Shown: positions 1 to 12,362 of the stretch, in pieces
Numbering within the stretch: the first letter of the stretch is position 1
How the letters are laid out: every line of letters starts with the position of its first letter
DNA from: Amphibalanus amphitrite
Taxonomy: Eukaryota; Arthropoda; Thecostraca; Balanomorpha; Balanidae
Length of the DNA: 64,000 bases
Reading direction: 5' to 3'
Assembly: GCF_019059575.1 (NCBI RefSeq)
Contig: NW_024882030.1
Location: 372,001 to 436,000, forward strand
Translations under genes and position numbers: made by a program
Notes under the pieces: generated by a model
Database searches by the model: none
The model's input: the letters and a program-made list of their open reading frames with translations, nothing else
What the model was told of the DNA's origin: nothing

Positions 1-440
1 AGGTGTCCACTACCACTGGCAGCTACGTAACATGATACGAAGGCATCAAAACTACTTCATAAATGTTCAAATGGCTGCAAAATGCTAAATTCAAAATCAG
101 CTTAACGAAACTATCCTAGAAACATGTTAAACTCGGAAAAGTGCACCGAGGTCATCAAAGGTCAATGACCTGACTTGACCGTAAGGTGACATTGGCATCC
201 GCCCTAATGCGTGGGAGCAACATCATATCACATGTTTGAGCGTTTTAAACCACGAAAAGACTATAAAAGCGCGGATAATGTGAGCCGACATACGCCGAAT
301 CGCTATTCCGGCCAAACATGGCCTCCAACATGGCCAAACAGTCTCGAGAAATAGGCCACAAGTCAAAGTTCACTTGGGTCAGGGTCATGAAATTTTCAGA
401 CTTTGTCACCATGAGGGTACTAAAGTTTCGTCGCGATCGG
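1..440. repeat. Truncated core of a TTAA-type (piggyBac-like) element
   Basis: This stretch matches, in the same orientation, the inner part of the two 1.7-kb elements at 45.5 and 52.3 kb. In reverse orientation it matches the TTAA element at 61.05-61.94 kb. Shared landmarks are the tracts around the words tacgaaggca, accgaggtcatcaaaggtca and cgccgaatcgc. It starts at the window edge and stops abruptly near the word cgcgatcgg, so neither terminus is present. The only open frame (about 318-608) runs out of the repeat and has no homologue I recognise. Confidence 0.75.
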
Positions 441-1329
441 CTTCATGATATAACCTTACACGATAACTTCACACGTCGATCGAGAGTTAAAGCATGGATG
501 AAGGAGAACCAGGGGATGAAGGTTCTTTCATCCATGGTTAAAGTGTGCAATAAGAACTTCTTGGGTGAAGACAAGACCAACACTTTTATCAAGCTCACAG
601 ATTTTTAATGATACGGTATTTTCTTTCTACCTACTACGCCCTTCTCACATTCATTTTTCTTAAGTGTTTTTGGGGACAAAAAATATATGTTGTTCCCCTT
701 TCAGGCTTGGGGGCATGACCCCGTGGCCCCCCTGGATCCGCTAGGCCGAAACTAACTAGGTCGTTTTCAAACGGTCTGATATTTCAGGTCATAGTTTGCA
801 AACGGCCGGTGTTTTCAGGTAGTTTCATATGGCCTGACTGGGCCAGGCCGTTTGCAAACGGACCGAATTTTCATACGGCCTGTAACATATATTCAGATTT
901 CGACATCTGTCGTAGCATCAAATGCTGATGTGGCGCACTCAAAAGCCGGAATTGGTCCTTGGATGCCGTAAGGACCCTTTTAAGAAATAAGTGACCCGAC
1001 TGACCCTTAGAGATTGGCCTGAGCTGTGACCGAAATAAGTCTTTTACCGTTTCGCAGGAAGGGACAAAAAGGTCCCTCATATGCTTCTTGTACAATTACG
1101 AAACAAAACAAGTTTTTTTTTCAACGAAAACTCAGTGAGTTTTCCTAAAAAAAATTATTGCGCATATTCCGTGAATGAAAAGTTGCCGGGTCATGTCAGG
1201 TCAGGCTGCCACAGCAAGTTTGTTAGCTTGACAGTTCAATCGATATATATGCAATAAGACCTTCTCGGGTGACGACAAGACATGACCACACTTTATGATG
1301 GAAGCTAGTAAACCCGGTAGTTTCTCCAT
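441..1329. other. Unassigned DNA with a hAT-like end remnant
   Basis: No gene is seen. Around 640-760 there is a module (cttctcacatt, then a G-run, then ggatccgc) that recurs at about 1755-1860 and 2115-2235 and resembles a hAT end of the cagtggcggatcc type. Around 770-890 there are short palindromic words (gtttgcaaac, ggcctg). Confidence 0.4.
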
Positions 1330-1440
1330 ATTGTGGTGGCATTTGTTCAGAAAAGGTCTGATCTACAATTGTGGCGCCGTTGATACGAATACGCACGGGT
1401 TTGATTATTCGTTTTTCTTGTATTTGCGCCACATGAAAGC
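1330..1440 (+). repeat. Left copy of a perfect 111-bp direct repeat
   Basis: By eye it is identical, base for base, to 2562-2672. It starts attgtggtgg and ends catgaaagc. The 1.12 kb between the copies is a tandemly duplicated repeat. Confidence 0.9.
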
Positions 1441-1502
1441 GCGGGAACCGGGGGGAGGGGGCAGTGGTGGCAGCTTCCCCCCCCCCAACTCTGGGGCCGT
1501 GC

Positions 1503-2240
1503 GGGCGGTGCCCCCACAACTTTCAGACAGAATACCGCTCCTTTTTGCAAATGTTTTCTTTTTTGTTGAAAAAGCCAAGGGATGAAAAATAAGTGGCCTA
1601 AAACCGGCCAGAAAACTATATTTGGGGGATCCTAGGTTGATCTCTATCATGGTGTGACCTCCCCCCCCCTCGTCTAAAAGTAGTTCCCGCGCCCCTGGGT
1701 TTCTCTACGCTATTGAATCACGCTGCTGATTCTAGTAAGTATCTACTACACAACCTTCTCACATTAATTTTTCTTCGAGCGTTTTGGGGGGCCAAAAGAT
1801 ATGTTGGCCCCCTCTTTCAGGCTTTTTGGGCCCATGGCCCCGGTGGCCCTCTTGAATCCGCCAGTGGGGGCGGTGCCCCCACAACTTTCAAACGGAATAC
1901 CGTCCTTTTTTGCAACTGTTTCTTTTTTTGTTGAAAAAGCCAAGGGATGAAAAATAAGTGGCCTAAAACCGGTGAGAAAACTAGATTTGGGGGGACCCTA
2001 GGTTGATCTCTATTATGGTGTGCTCCCCCAGTCTGAAAGTAGTTCCCGCGCCCCTGACTTTCTCTACGCTATTGAATCACGCTGCTGATTCTAGTAGGTA
2101 TCTACTACGCAACCTTCTCACATTAATTTTTCTCCAAGCGTTTTGGGGGGGGCCAAAAGATATGTTGGCCCCCCCTTTCAGGCTTTTGGGGGGGGCCATG
2201 GCCCCTGTGGCCCCCCCCCCCCCTGGATCCGCCAGTGGGC
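1503..2240 (+). repeat. Two tandem units of about 365 bp
   Basis: Unit 1 (1503-1867) and unit 2 (1868-2240) both start gggcggtgcccccac. Both pass through ttgttgaaaaagccaaggg and a C-run, and both end at a hAT-like word ending ccgccagtggg. Differences are scattered, and the G-runs and C-runs differ in length. Confidence 0.8.
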
Positions 2241-2561
2241 TCATATGAGTGCCAAAACAGGGCTCAAATCTGTATGATTTTAAAATCGGGATCAGTTAGG
2301 CGCCCTTTTCGGGCTCAAAGTACATTAGCCCCGAAAGCGGCATCAGTTCGTCTTCCTTTTCGGGCTCAATTCGAGCTGCGTTTTAGGGCTCCATACGACA
2401 TTCCGCCATTCCGTCTTTTGCTGTTTTCAGTGCCATGTGTTGGTGTACCTACCGCCGTGATTTCAAAATGAATGGTAAGTTATTAGTTATCAGTTATCGC
2501 GATCTTTTAGAAAAAATCAAGATGTTGATGCTCATGCCATTTTAATCCCTTATCAATTAAA

Positions 2562-2672
2562 ATTGTGGTGGCATTTGTTCAGAAAAGGTCTGATCTACAA
2601 TTGTGGCGCCGTTGATACGAATACGCACGGGTTTGATTATTCGTTTTTCTTGTATTTGCGCCACATGAAAGC
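2562..2672 (+). repeat. Right copy of the perfect 111-bp direct repeat
   Basis: It is identical to 1330-1440. The flanking sequences differ outside the 111 bp, so the match has sharp ends on both sides. Confidence 0.9.
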
Positions 2673-3597
2673 ATCATATCTGGATTCAGGATGTCAAATA
2701 GTGTAAGAATGTGCAACATTTTTGTCTGGTTTTTCGTGATGATGTGATTGAAGCAATGCTTTCAAGGGTAGGTAAGGATTTTGTAACTTGTTCGTAATGG
2801 TTATCTTGATGCTCAACTAAAATTAATCCTAACCTTGCCTACTAACCTATTAAGTTAAACTTAGTACCAATACCTACCAACCTACAACCTATTTGGATCT
2901 TTCATATACTTATAACATGCTGCTGCTTCTGCTAACATGCTGCGGAATGCTGTTTGACATGATGGAATGCTGGTATGACAGTGTTCCATGTTTCAGAATT
3001 TTAGGTGAATAACCACACATGATGGGGAAAATATTTTCATCATAAAAATATGACAAGTAGCTTTATTTCATCTTTGCTAAAAAATATGTCAAAAGTTTGA
3101 TTCAGCTGCCAGGTTACGCATGACTTGACAGTTGATGCATCTACTCTATATCATTTCATTTCAGATCCTGTGAAGGTTCTGACAAAATCTGAGGTAAAAA
3201 ATGGCATTATGCAGTTTTGCGGAAAGACTAAATCTATCTCATTTTGTCTTCAGTTTTTTATTGGGACACCCAATTGAAATCCAATTTTAGAACACTGTGA
3301 CACCATGCCTGTGTGCCAAGTAAGAGGAAGGGTCTACAAGTATACATCAAGATAACCAATTATGGACAAGTTGAGACTTGAGTCATGAGCTCTTATTTGT
3401 GGTTACAATACCTTCAACTGCATGATTTTGCACAACTTCCATACAGGCATCCAGACTGGAAAAGGTTCACTTCAAGTCCATACTTATTCTGGTGCTTGAA
3501 TATGGCAGTTCAAAGATGGAAGGCATATGATGCTACAAAATGAAAAAAGTAATTCAACTTGCAAAAAATAGGTATTCATATCTATCCTAAACTAAAC
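2673..3597. other. Unassigned AT-rich DNA
   Basis: There is no convincing coding region, RNA gene or repeat boundary. Several cctaacc and cctacc words lead into the minisatellite that follows. Confidence 0.5.
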
Positions 3598-3732
3598 TAA
3601 CCTAAACTTAACTAACCTAATCCAACCCAACCCAACCACCCCAACCAGCCCAGCCCAGCCCAACCCAGCCCAGCCCAGCCCAGCCCAACCCAGCCCAGCC
3701 CAGCCCAGCCCAGCCCAGCCCAGCCCAACCCA
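3598..3732. repeat. CCCAGC/CCAACC minisatellite
   Basis: This is an irregular tandem array of 5-6 bp units (cccag, ccaac). It is not an arthropod TTAGG telomere repeat. Confidence 0.9.
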
Positions 3733-4447
3733 AAACCTACAGTCTAAAACCTAGAGCTAAAACCTGCAGCCCAAACTGGAAAACATCCATATGGTACGCC
3801 GGACGCCCGTGAAGCCATCATGCGCCGAAGTTCGGCGCAAGCTATTTTGCAATTTGCGCTGAAATTTCTGCATTATTTGCGCCGAAGGTTAGTGCCCTTT
3901 TGCGTCAAAATTAAGCCACTTATACAAAAAGCACGTTTACATCTGCTGGCCAAGGTTTTATAAACCAGACAGAACGCTCTGGGCCTTAACCACTCCTGAC
4001 TCCCATGTTTGAGCGTCCAAATTAGTTGATGTTTCCATGGAAGCTGAATACCACAATACGTGTAGCGCACTGTAGCATCGTGCCGTGAAATAAGGCTCGG
4101 GACGGAAGTTCCGGGGTCACAAAAATTGGTGTGGCGGTGTTGTCGCGGCTGGCGGGCGCCAGCAAGGGGTTTAAGTTTACGACACCACTCTTGTTTCAGG
4201 AGAGGTGTCAGCGATTCGAGACTACTTGGGCATGCGGGCAGCGGGGTCGGCGTGGCTGCCTGCGGCTGCGGCCACACATCTTGGCGTCCTGGAGGCGGAG
4301 ATGCTGATGGTGGCATGAGTCATCACTGGCTGCCCGATTTCCATGCTCCAAGACTCGCCGTGAGGGTCGAGGCGGGCGTCGTGCCGATGGAGAGATGAGG
4401 AGGGATGCGCTGGCATCGCGCCTACTGGCGAAGGCGCTCTCCCTCCC
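3733..4447. other. Left flank of the LTR element, unassigned
   Basis: A minus-strand open frame covers 3873-4316, but its composition does not look coding and I recognise no domain. It ends at the tccc target duplication of the LTR element. Confidence 0.4.
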
Positions 4448-5343
4448 TGTAAAGTGCGTTAGTTATTTGCTTATTGATGTTTGTCCTTCGTGAATCGCTT
4501 CTTATGTTTCTAAGGGTTTAGGCTTAATTAGTTCGTAGTCTAGTTATACCTGCGTGGTGGCTATATTTCAATTTCGCATTTCAACGCTCATTACCTTTAC
4601 CGCTCTCCGCTCGCGCTCAGCCCACTGCAGCTGACCCCGCGGCCGGCCGACGACGCGTCATAGTTTATTCATGATCGTGACTCATCGTCTCCAGCACTCT
4701 GCGCCGCGCCGCCGGTGTGTTATCTACAAACGTCAGCTTTTAGTCTGTCTTCTGTCAAACGCGCTCTAGAGACTCTATACCTAGAAGCCAGCCGCTGCCT
4801 GCTAAGTGCCGTCTGATGTCTTTGCAACGTTGCGTAGCCGGATGCACTTAGGACCACGAGACCAGCGTGTGACGCTCTCACTCACGTGACGCATGATTCT
4901 CGATCGTACGACGTGGTGATGACCAATCACAACTGTGCAACCATATATGGAACGGCCAATAGTAAGTCGCCACGCAGGGTTAGAGGGCCACCGCCCTTAG
5001 AATAGGATAGTTCTGCTGAAGTCACCCGATCGGGGGGGACTGGGAGAAGACCTAGAGCCATCATCGGCGTCGGACGTGCTCTCTCTCTCGCTCGAGGAGA
5101 CCTCCGAGCTCCACAGCCGCTGGACACATACCATCTGCTCCGCGTGCTTGTGTAGAGAAGACCCCGGCCGTCACCCACGCCGGACGTGTTTCTGCATCGG
5201 TCTCAACCGATACCGTAGCTGACCATCTCGCTGTGTTGTGCTCGTGAAACAATACACCTGGACTGGCAGAGCATCTCTTCTGGCAAGGGCTGACTACAAC
5301 ACCGGCGCGCCCCGCCCTGGGCACGAGAAACCGCCGTGTTACA
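4448..5343 (+). repeat. 5' LTR of the non-autonomous LTR element
   Basis: It begins TGTAAAGTGCG, ends GTGTTACA and is 896 bp long, the same length as the right LTR. Confidence 0.9.
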
Positions 5344-6142
5344 TTGGTGCCGCTGACGTCGGATCGAACCTGCCGAAGAAGCCGTCTTCTCACTTCCATC
5401 TCCTTCTTCGTGCGCCGACTCTTCAATCTGAACTCTGCCGCTGACGAACTCTGCCGCCGACGAGCACCTATTCAACGCTACTGCGCTCCAGCTGCTACCA
5501 GCCAGCTCTCACGGCTAGTACATCGGCCGACACTTCACTGTGAGCCGCTGAACAATAGCGCTCCAAAAGTGAGTACGCCAAAGCTCAGCACCGTTTATCT
5601 TAATCCGTGCCAGCTCAAGGTACAAGTACCCGTACAAGTACCAGTCATAAAGGGCTCTGAAATCGAACTGTACCAGTCAGGCCCGATCTGCCAGAGTTAT
5701 ACGGCAGCCATCTCAACCAGCGCTCGATCTAAGCCGCTGATAACTCCAACCGACCGTCTCTCGTCATCGAGACAAAGTTTAACAGGAAAGAGAGTTCAAC
5801 TCGCGCTCTCCAACGAGGTCAACTGACGTCATCAGAGAGGTCAACGGACGCTCTTCTACGAGATCGACTTCATCGAGAGGCTTCAAAGGCGCTCAATACC
5901 CAGCGCTACAACCAGACACTCGCGCGTAATCGAAACAGTCCGCCCGGCGCGTAGTTAAAAGTGATAGTGAGAGTGAAAGTGAACTGGCGAACAACCCATC
6001 TTCGGTAACGCCAACAAAGGTACGTCTCGACATCTCCCGAGTGGCACTGGATTTTAATTTTACTTTTGCAAACTAAAAGTTCAGCGTAACGTAAATGGTT
6101 CACTTTATGATTTTGTATTTTTGGCTCTCAGTTGTAGCAATC

Positions 6143-6505
6143 ATGGCTCAATCCAACCCGTCCCACCTGCATGCTCCTGGTTCTGGATCCTCCAAATCGT
6201 CGGTGAAGGTAACAAAGGAAAACCCCAGTGCTTCCCAACGCCAGCCTGCAAAGGACCGAGAGTTGTTAAGAATAAATCCATTTGGCGAAAAACTAGACTT
6301 ATGGCGTGCCGAAATGAACAAAGCTGACCTGTTCGATCTAAGTTCTAGTGAGCGGGCCGAACGCCTAGAGCTATTATCAATTATCAATGAAAGGGATACT
6401 TATCTTGGACGTAAGGATCACGAAACCCAACAGCGACGAGTCAAACAAGCGCCCACTCAACCGGACCCTAAATACCCAGATCTTGAGAAACTCAGATTCG
6501 TGTGA
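6143..6505 (+). pseudogene. Gag-like fragment in the LTR element
   Basis: This is a charged open frame of about 120 residues. It has a Ser/Pro-rich start and a helical segment rich in Leu, Glu and Arg. Its position just inside an LTR element suggests a gag remnant. I recognise no zinc knuckle or capsid motif. Fossil, not a host gene. Confidence 0.45.
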
Positions 6506-8018
6506 TTACTCCGAAAAGCACACGGAATTAGTGCAGTTGATGACTACGCCTGAAATAGGACTACGATGTTGAGATAAGCCCTTATGATGTTGCAAGAATC
6601 TTTTTAGGGAGGCATTTACCTAAGAAAGGAATGAAACTTGTATATTAATTGGTAACCGAGCGCGGTCAAGTCACGCATGGTGACTGATGTTGGTCTGCTT
6701 TTCTGAGTAAAGCCAACAAACGTATGAGACAGGTGCACTGCAAATTTTCAGAACCCTTCAGCAGCAATAGGTGACCCCACTGTAATCTCGCCACAGTTAC
6801 CGGACAGTGGAGAGCATGGACGTTACCGCTGCCACAGAGGCTGTACGATTAAGTCTGAGGTCTCGAGCCTCTCGAAGGGTTGTGTACGACGGAACGTACA
6901 CCAGAGCTGCGTAATAGAAGAGACAAATGTCTATTTTTTTATGAGTGCCCTGCAATCGAGAGACGAAGGTACAATCTGGAACTGATTGTCTGGCAGTTTA
7001 GCTAGCAATCCAAATGACGTTGACGTTCAACAGCCATTTGCCGTGATGTAGCACCACGATTGAGGTGACTCATCGGATTGTTACCGGAAGCTTCCGAATA
7101 CTTAGTTTTTTTTTTTGCATTGATTTGGCTTTCCATAGCCCGCTGTAATAAATGGCCGTTGTGGTAGAGACCGTAGGAGCCACAACGATGCATTGGTCGT
7201 TGTGATTGGGACCATAGGTGTCACAACGGATGCATTGTGGATGGATGTTTTTGAGAATGAATGCTGCTGCTGATAATAACGAATACGCCTATGATTACTA
7301 AAGGCCATATCCTTGACTGCTACTATGCTTTTGCGCTAACCACTACTGCTCTCGCTGCCTGACTACAAACCGTTCCTCCCTTTGTCCTCCCAGCTTCCAT
7401 TTCTCGAGACTATCACGAGCCAGCCATAACTTGACGAGTGTCACATTGTGCTCGGCTCACTAGCAGAGCCGGCACGTGGTAACTGTAAACGATGCACCGG
7501 CATCACTCAGCGCTCAGTCTAGTGCCACAACGGATATGCCGTGACGGGCCACGTATGGCCAGGCGTGAGGTCTCTTTGTTCCTCTTTCCCCAGTGTGCGT
7601 GCAAGTGCAAGTGTTTGTGTATGCACGGCGCCGAGCCTGCATCACAATGGACCGAGGAACTATCCGAATCACCGTATGATTCAGTGTTCCGCACCGAGCG
7701 CAGACGTGCGCTACCAAGCGAAGTGCCCCCGCGCACCAGCAATCCGGGTCACCAGTTGACTCGACGGCCCACGATCCGGGTCACCGCCGAAATAACTGAC
7801 GTCATGGACTACGATAACCGTTTTCGTGAACCGCAACAAGTGCTTCAGTGACGTTCAATGCGTTCACCCGGCCACTTCCCGCCCTCCCGCCCCTGTGTCG
7901 TGTTCTTGTCGCGGATGTGTTTGTGTTCTGCGTGTGACTCCCCCGCTGTGTCCTTCGCCTTCAGGCGTCGGCCTCTGCTTTGTCCTAGCCAAAGCTCTTG
8001 CCATGGGTGGGGGAGGTG

Positions 8019-8914
8019 TGTAAAGTGCGTTAGTTATTTGCTTATTGATGTTTGTCCTTCGTGAATCGCTTCTTATGTTTCTAAGGGTTTAGGCTTAATT
8101 AGTTCGTAGTCTAGTTATACCTGCGTGGTGGCTATATTTCAATTTCGCATTTCAACGCTCATTACCTTTACCGCTCTCCGCTCGCGCTCAGCCCACTGCA
8201 GCTGACCCCGCGGCCGGCCGACGACGCGTCATAGTTTATTCATGATCGTGACTCATCGTCTCCAGCACTCTGCGCCGCGCCGCCGGTGTGTTATCTACAA
8301 ACGTCAGCTTTTAGTCTGTCTTCTGTCAAACGCGCTCTAGAGACTCTATACCTAGAAGTCAGCCACTGCCTGCTAAGTGCCGTCTGATGTCTTTGCAACG
8401 TTGCGTAGCCGGATGCACTTAGGACCACGAGACCAGCGTGTGACGCTCTCACTCACGTGACGCATGATTCTCGATCGTACGACGTGGTGATGACCAATCA
8501 CAACTGTGCAACCATATATGGAACGGCCAATAGTAAGTCGCCACGCAGGGTTAGAGGGCCACCGCCCTTAGAATAGGATAGTTCTGCTGAAGTCACCCGA
8601 TCGGGGGGGACTGGGAGAAGACCTAGAGCCATCATCGGCGTCGGACGTGCTCTCTCTCTCGCTCGAGGAGACCTCCGAGCTCCACAGCCGCTGGACACAT
8701 ACCATCTGCTCCGCGTGCTTGTGTAGAGAAGACCCCGGCCGTCACCCACGCCGGACGTGTTTCTGCATCGGTCTCAACCGATACCGTAGCTGACCATCTC
8801 GCTGTGTTGTGCTCGTGAAACAATACACCTGGACTGGCAGAGCATCTCTTCTGGCAAGGGCTGACTACAACACCGGCGCGCCCCGCCCTGGGCACGAGAA
8901 ACCGCCGTGTTACA
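8019..8914 (+). repeat. 3' LTR of the non-autonomous LTR element
   Basis: It is nearly identical to 4448-5343. It follows a polypurine tract and is followed by the right-hand tccc. Confidence 0.9.
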
Positions 8915-8918
8915 TCCC

Positions 8919-9470
8919 GTCGGAGGACCCGCCGCGTCGTGGCGGAAGCCCCCCCCCCCCAACCGTGACTGAAGTCAGTGACCGGCTGGAGAGAGCGTGG
9001 GGGAGCGGTGTGGGACCACTGGAGTGGCGCTGCCCGCCGAGGCGCGCTTATCCACGAGACTGCCCCCGTAGACGCCAACAGACGGCGTCACGGTCCACCT
9101 GGACCGGCTGCCGATCGGGGCGTCCGCGACAGCGAGGAGGAGTGCTGCGGAGGCGTGCCTGGGAGCGCTCCCCCAGCGTGCGACGTGGGCCTGGGTCGAC
9201 GGGTCTGCGACCGGGGGAGTAATAGGAAGGCGGCGCTGGGGTCCTCACCGAGCACCCAGACAGTACAACATTGGTACTGCGGGAGGCGGCGGGGAGGCTT
9301 TGCTCCATTTACCGATCTGAGATGGTGGCGCTCAAGACGGCAAAGCAACATCTCCTGGAGCACCCGTCTTTCGAGGAAGACCCCATAATCATTTGCTCCG
9401 ACTCGCAGGCGTCGCTGGCGACGCCACGAGGTGGACAAGTGGCCCAGACACCCCCCCCCCTCATCCCCTA
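8919..9470 (+). pseudogene. LINE remnant: RNase H domain
   Basis: One frame near 9185-9230 reads AWVDGSATGGV, like the first catalytic strand of a LINE-type RNase H. A second frame (9271-9420) reads SEMVALKTAKQHLLEH and then IICSDSQASLA, like the Glu and second Asp motifs. The two parts lie in different frames and the rest is stop-ridden, so this is a decayed non-LTR retrotransposon of the RNase H-bearing (I/R1/Jockey-like) kind. It abuts the LTR element, which may have inserted into it. Confidence 0.6.
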
Positions 9471-9479
9471 GGTGCCGCC

Positions 9480-10668
9480 ATCTGAGGGTATATGATGGCC
9501 CTAGTGGCTGTAGGGGGCCGAAGAATCCACCATAGAAGGAGGGCGGCGATAGCCCGATTAAGCTGGGCGTCCAGTGGAGCCTCGGCTCTATCATGGGCAT
9601 TGGGCAAGGACTCTGCGAGCACCCCCGTCTCCTCCATCTTCGACGGCACTCCAGTCAGAAAGCTGTCCCCACCCGAGTTTCCCAGCGGCATGGGCCACAT
9701 GAAACCGAACAGCGCCGAGCCGCTCGACGCTGAGGACCAGGCGAGAGGAACAGTGAAAAGGTGAAACGCTCGAAACGGCGCGCGCCGCCGGCCGAGGGCG
9801 CCGAGCCGGCCCAGGCCGGCTGCGGGTCAAACAGAAGCCGTCTCCGCGGCGGCCGCCCAGTGACAGCGACTCGGACTGACGTCGAGGCACCGCTGCCGCC
9901 TCCGCCGACCAACCCGCCGCCCAGCAAGGGCAGTTTGAAGGCGGCTGCGCCGGTGGAGGTGGCGCGGCCTGGCAGGGGCCGCGGCCGGCCCACTCCCAGC
10001 TACCCGTCCCGCGAGGTGCTCAGTACCACTGACTCGTCCGATTCTGAGGCAGCGCCGTCGGCGGGCCGCCGCCAGCAGTGACGACGACCGGCTGGCGGCG
10101 TTCGCGCGGGACTTGTCCGACTCCTGGTACTCGGACTTGCCGCCCAAACTGGACGCCGGCGGCGTGAGCACCAGCAACGCCAATAAAAAGTCCACCTTCA
10201 TCCGGCTCTTCTCGCACCGTGTCAAAAGGACTACGCCGCGCGGCCGGCCGGCCAACTCGAATGAGCGCAGCGAAGGGCACACGTCCCCGACGGCGGCACT
10301 GGCGCCTCCCGCCGCGCCGCTGCCGGCGTTGCTGGCAACGCCGATCCAGGCCCATCGATTTCTACTGTTTTGTTGCCTACGTGCCGCTGCCGCCGCTCAG
10401 CCAGCACAATGGTGTGCCGGTGTTGCGCTGTCGGATCGAAAAGCGGCTCGTGCAGCGGACGGACGGGTGCGGCCCGCGCGATGAGCCGCCGCCGCACACC
10501 GAGCTGCGCTGCGCGGACGTGAAGGTGGAGCTGGCAGCGGTCTGCTCAGTCCCCCTCGACGGCGTCGACCGGCTCTCCGGCGATTTGCTGCCAGAAACGC
10601 CGCCGCTTCTGGGACCCTGCACCCTGGGACCAAGGTGTCAGAGCGCGGCGCTGCCCGTGAGACGTTAA
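9480..10668 (+). pseudogene. GC-rich broken coding region, possibly a host-gene retrocopy
   Basis: Plus-strand frames with coding-like composition run 9761-10081 (Pro/Arg-rich, ending REVLSTTDSSDSEAAPS), 10113-10330 (DLSDSWYSDLPPKLDAG, then KKSTFIRLFSHRVKR) and 10340-10668 (FVAYVPLPPLSQHNGVPVL). Meaning passes from one frame to another without splice sites, which suggests an intronless decayed copy. The basic, Ser/Asp-rich stretch recalls AF4/FMR2-type transcription elongation factors, but that is only a resemblance. The alternative is a LINE ORF1. It ends at a stop at 10668. Confidence 0.35.
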
Positions 10669-12218
10669 GTTAGCACAGGCAATGTCGTCTGCACTCCTTG
10701 CAGTTCATGTTGAATACACAACCATGGTGCGAAGTAATAGGCGCCGGGTTTTTCAGTTCATAGAACTTTTTCCCTGGCTATTACACCCCACAACCGAACA
10801 CTGACACCTTGCACAAGTATGACTGTGTGTATGAATGTTAATAATTACATGAACCAATGTGTTTTCGGTTCCAGTACCTTCTTTGGGCACTTCGGCAACA
10901 AGTAAGTAATCCGTTAGCTTTGCCACACCTAAGATAGGCTCCCACGTTGTTATTTGCTCCCGGGTTAACATAAACCGGTTTAACGTAACTTTTGCATCCC
11001 GGCCAAAATTGCCGGGTTAACTGTCCCACCGCTCGAGACTGGCGCTAGGCTGGCCGAGCAAAAAAAAAAAGTTTGTCCGCGGCTTCGTCTTATTCGCAGC
11101 TGCTGGACACGGGGGAGGGGGGAGGAGGGGCTGCATCGGACAAAAAGCGGGCTCTGGTATTAACTGGATTTTTTGCCAGCTGGCGCCGTATGGTGGCGCT
11201 AGCAGAGCTTCTTACATATCAATGCTAGATATAAAGGAATACATATTTATCAATCAATTTTTCATTTAAAGCCATTTGAAATATTTATGTCCATCCTACT
11301 ACCGCGCTTAGGTATATCTAAAATTAAATACCTTTCGTGCGTCGCCAGCTGGCCAGCCAGCTGACGCAATCCAGTTTTTACCAAAGCCCCGAAAAGCGAT
11401 GACGTGAGCCCTAATATTGGCTTCACCACACAATTTGAGCCCTCAAACTGGATTCAGGTGAGCTCGAAAATGGGGATCGGGCTGAAAACTGGTTTCATAG
11501 TGAGACTAGTTTTGAAGCTTGACACCGATAATGGGTACTGACTGAGCTCTGTTCCTGCGATCAATGATACCGATTTAAGGGATCGTATGAGCCCATGTGG
11601 CGTTGCTCAGAAAGTATTCTCGAAATGTGCTGTCTGTTTTGAATATGGTACATTAGCCCGAAAACTGGTCTCTGAGACCGAAAATGGGGATACTGTTTTC
11701 TCAGTGTACCCACATACAAAGGAAGACCAAACTGCTTTGTGTGGGCTACCCTTCTAATCGGTCTCTAACAGCGTACGTACCAGCCTCGAGCACAATCCCG
11801 AATCCGGCCCTTTGCACGACCCCCTAATAATCCCCGAGATAACGCGTCCGGTGGAGGTATACATAGGAGAACGGGCACAGGGACGTTGAAAATGAAGAGA
11901 TGCGTAAGCGGCACGTTGTCATGGGCGTGTGCATTAGCACCTCAGCCGTGAAACAAGTAGGTACATTGTACAAACTACAAACAGAACGGCTGGGCCGCTG
12001 GGCGTGCAATAAGACTAAATTTATTTCGCACGGTTCCTACAGAGACCAGTGTTTTTGCAGGCAAAAATTGTTGTATGTAACGTTATGTACTTGCATACGC
12101 CTACGGCTGATATGACCCCATTCGTCTGTCATGAGCACGAATCACGATATATCGGCCCTTGTAATTCTTGGAAAGATGTGGGAGTGGGATATGAAATGTT
12201 CGTGCTGTTGATGCTCAC
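10669..12218. other. Unassigned region downstream of gene copy 1
   Basis: I see no exon of the F-box gene here (no match to its LRR3 or LRR4 exons). From 11.38 to 11.70 kb there are dispersed words such as gagccc and gaaaactgg that also occur at 2.24-2.40 kb, which hints at an old shared repeat. Confidence 0.4.
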
Positions 12219-12362
12219 CCCATATGGCCAGCCCTGTGACTGTGCGGGTCGCTAGAACAGCCACCTGGTCCAGAAGTGTGTCCGTGCCTTGTTTGATACT
12301 GACATCCAGTTCAGACGTCGGCCATCGCGGCACCTTTAATGGTGCCTCGGTCATACCCGATC
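12219..12362 (-). pseudogene. Copy 1, LRR exon 2
   Basis: This 144-bp exon, phase 1 at both ends, follows a ctctccacag acceptor and ends at a GTGAGC donor. It encodes GSGMTEAPLKVPRWPTSELD and then DTLLDQVAVLATRTVTGLAI, an LRR-like Leu pattern. The same-length counterpart in copy 2 is 39149-39292. Confidence 0.75.

Larger units (their letters stand above)
4448..8914 (+). mobile_element. Non-autonomous LTR retrotransposon, young, gag-like remnant only
   Basis: Two direct LTRs of 896 bp (TG...CA) bound an interior of about 2.7 kb. The flanks carry the same four bases (tccc at 4444-4447 and 8915-8918), which fits a target duplication. A primer-binding-like tggtgccg follows the left LTR, and a purine-rich tract (gggtgggggaggtg) precedes the right one. 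The interior holds a short gag-like frame and no recognisable pol, so it is a broken or non-autonomous member moved by relatives. The LTRs differ at about two bases, so the insertion is recent. The Gypsy or BEL/Pao affiliation is undecided. Confidence 0.85.

Noticed and set aside
3598-3732. Possible telomere-like repeat
   Set aside because: The units are cccagc and ccaacc, not TTAGG or a known telomere repeat.
4927-5475. Frames in the 5' LTR, repeated at 8498-8962
   Set aside because: They lie in LTR sequence on the opposite strand and have no domain.
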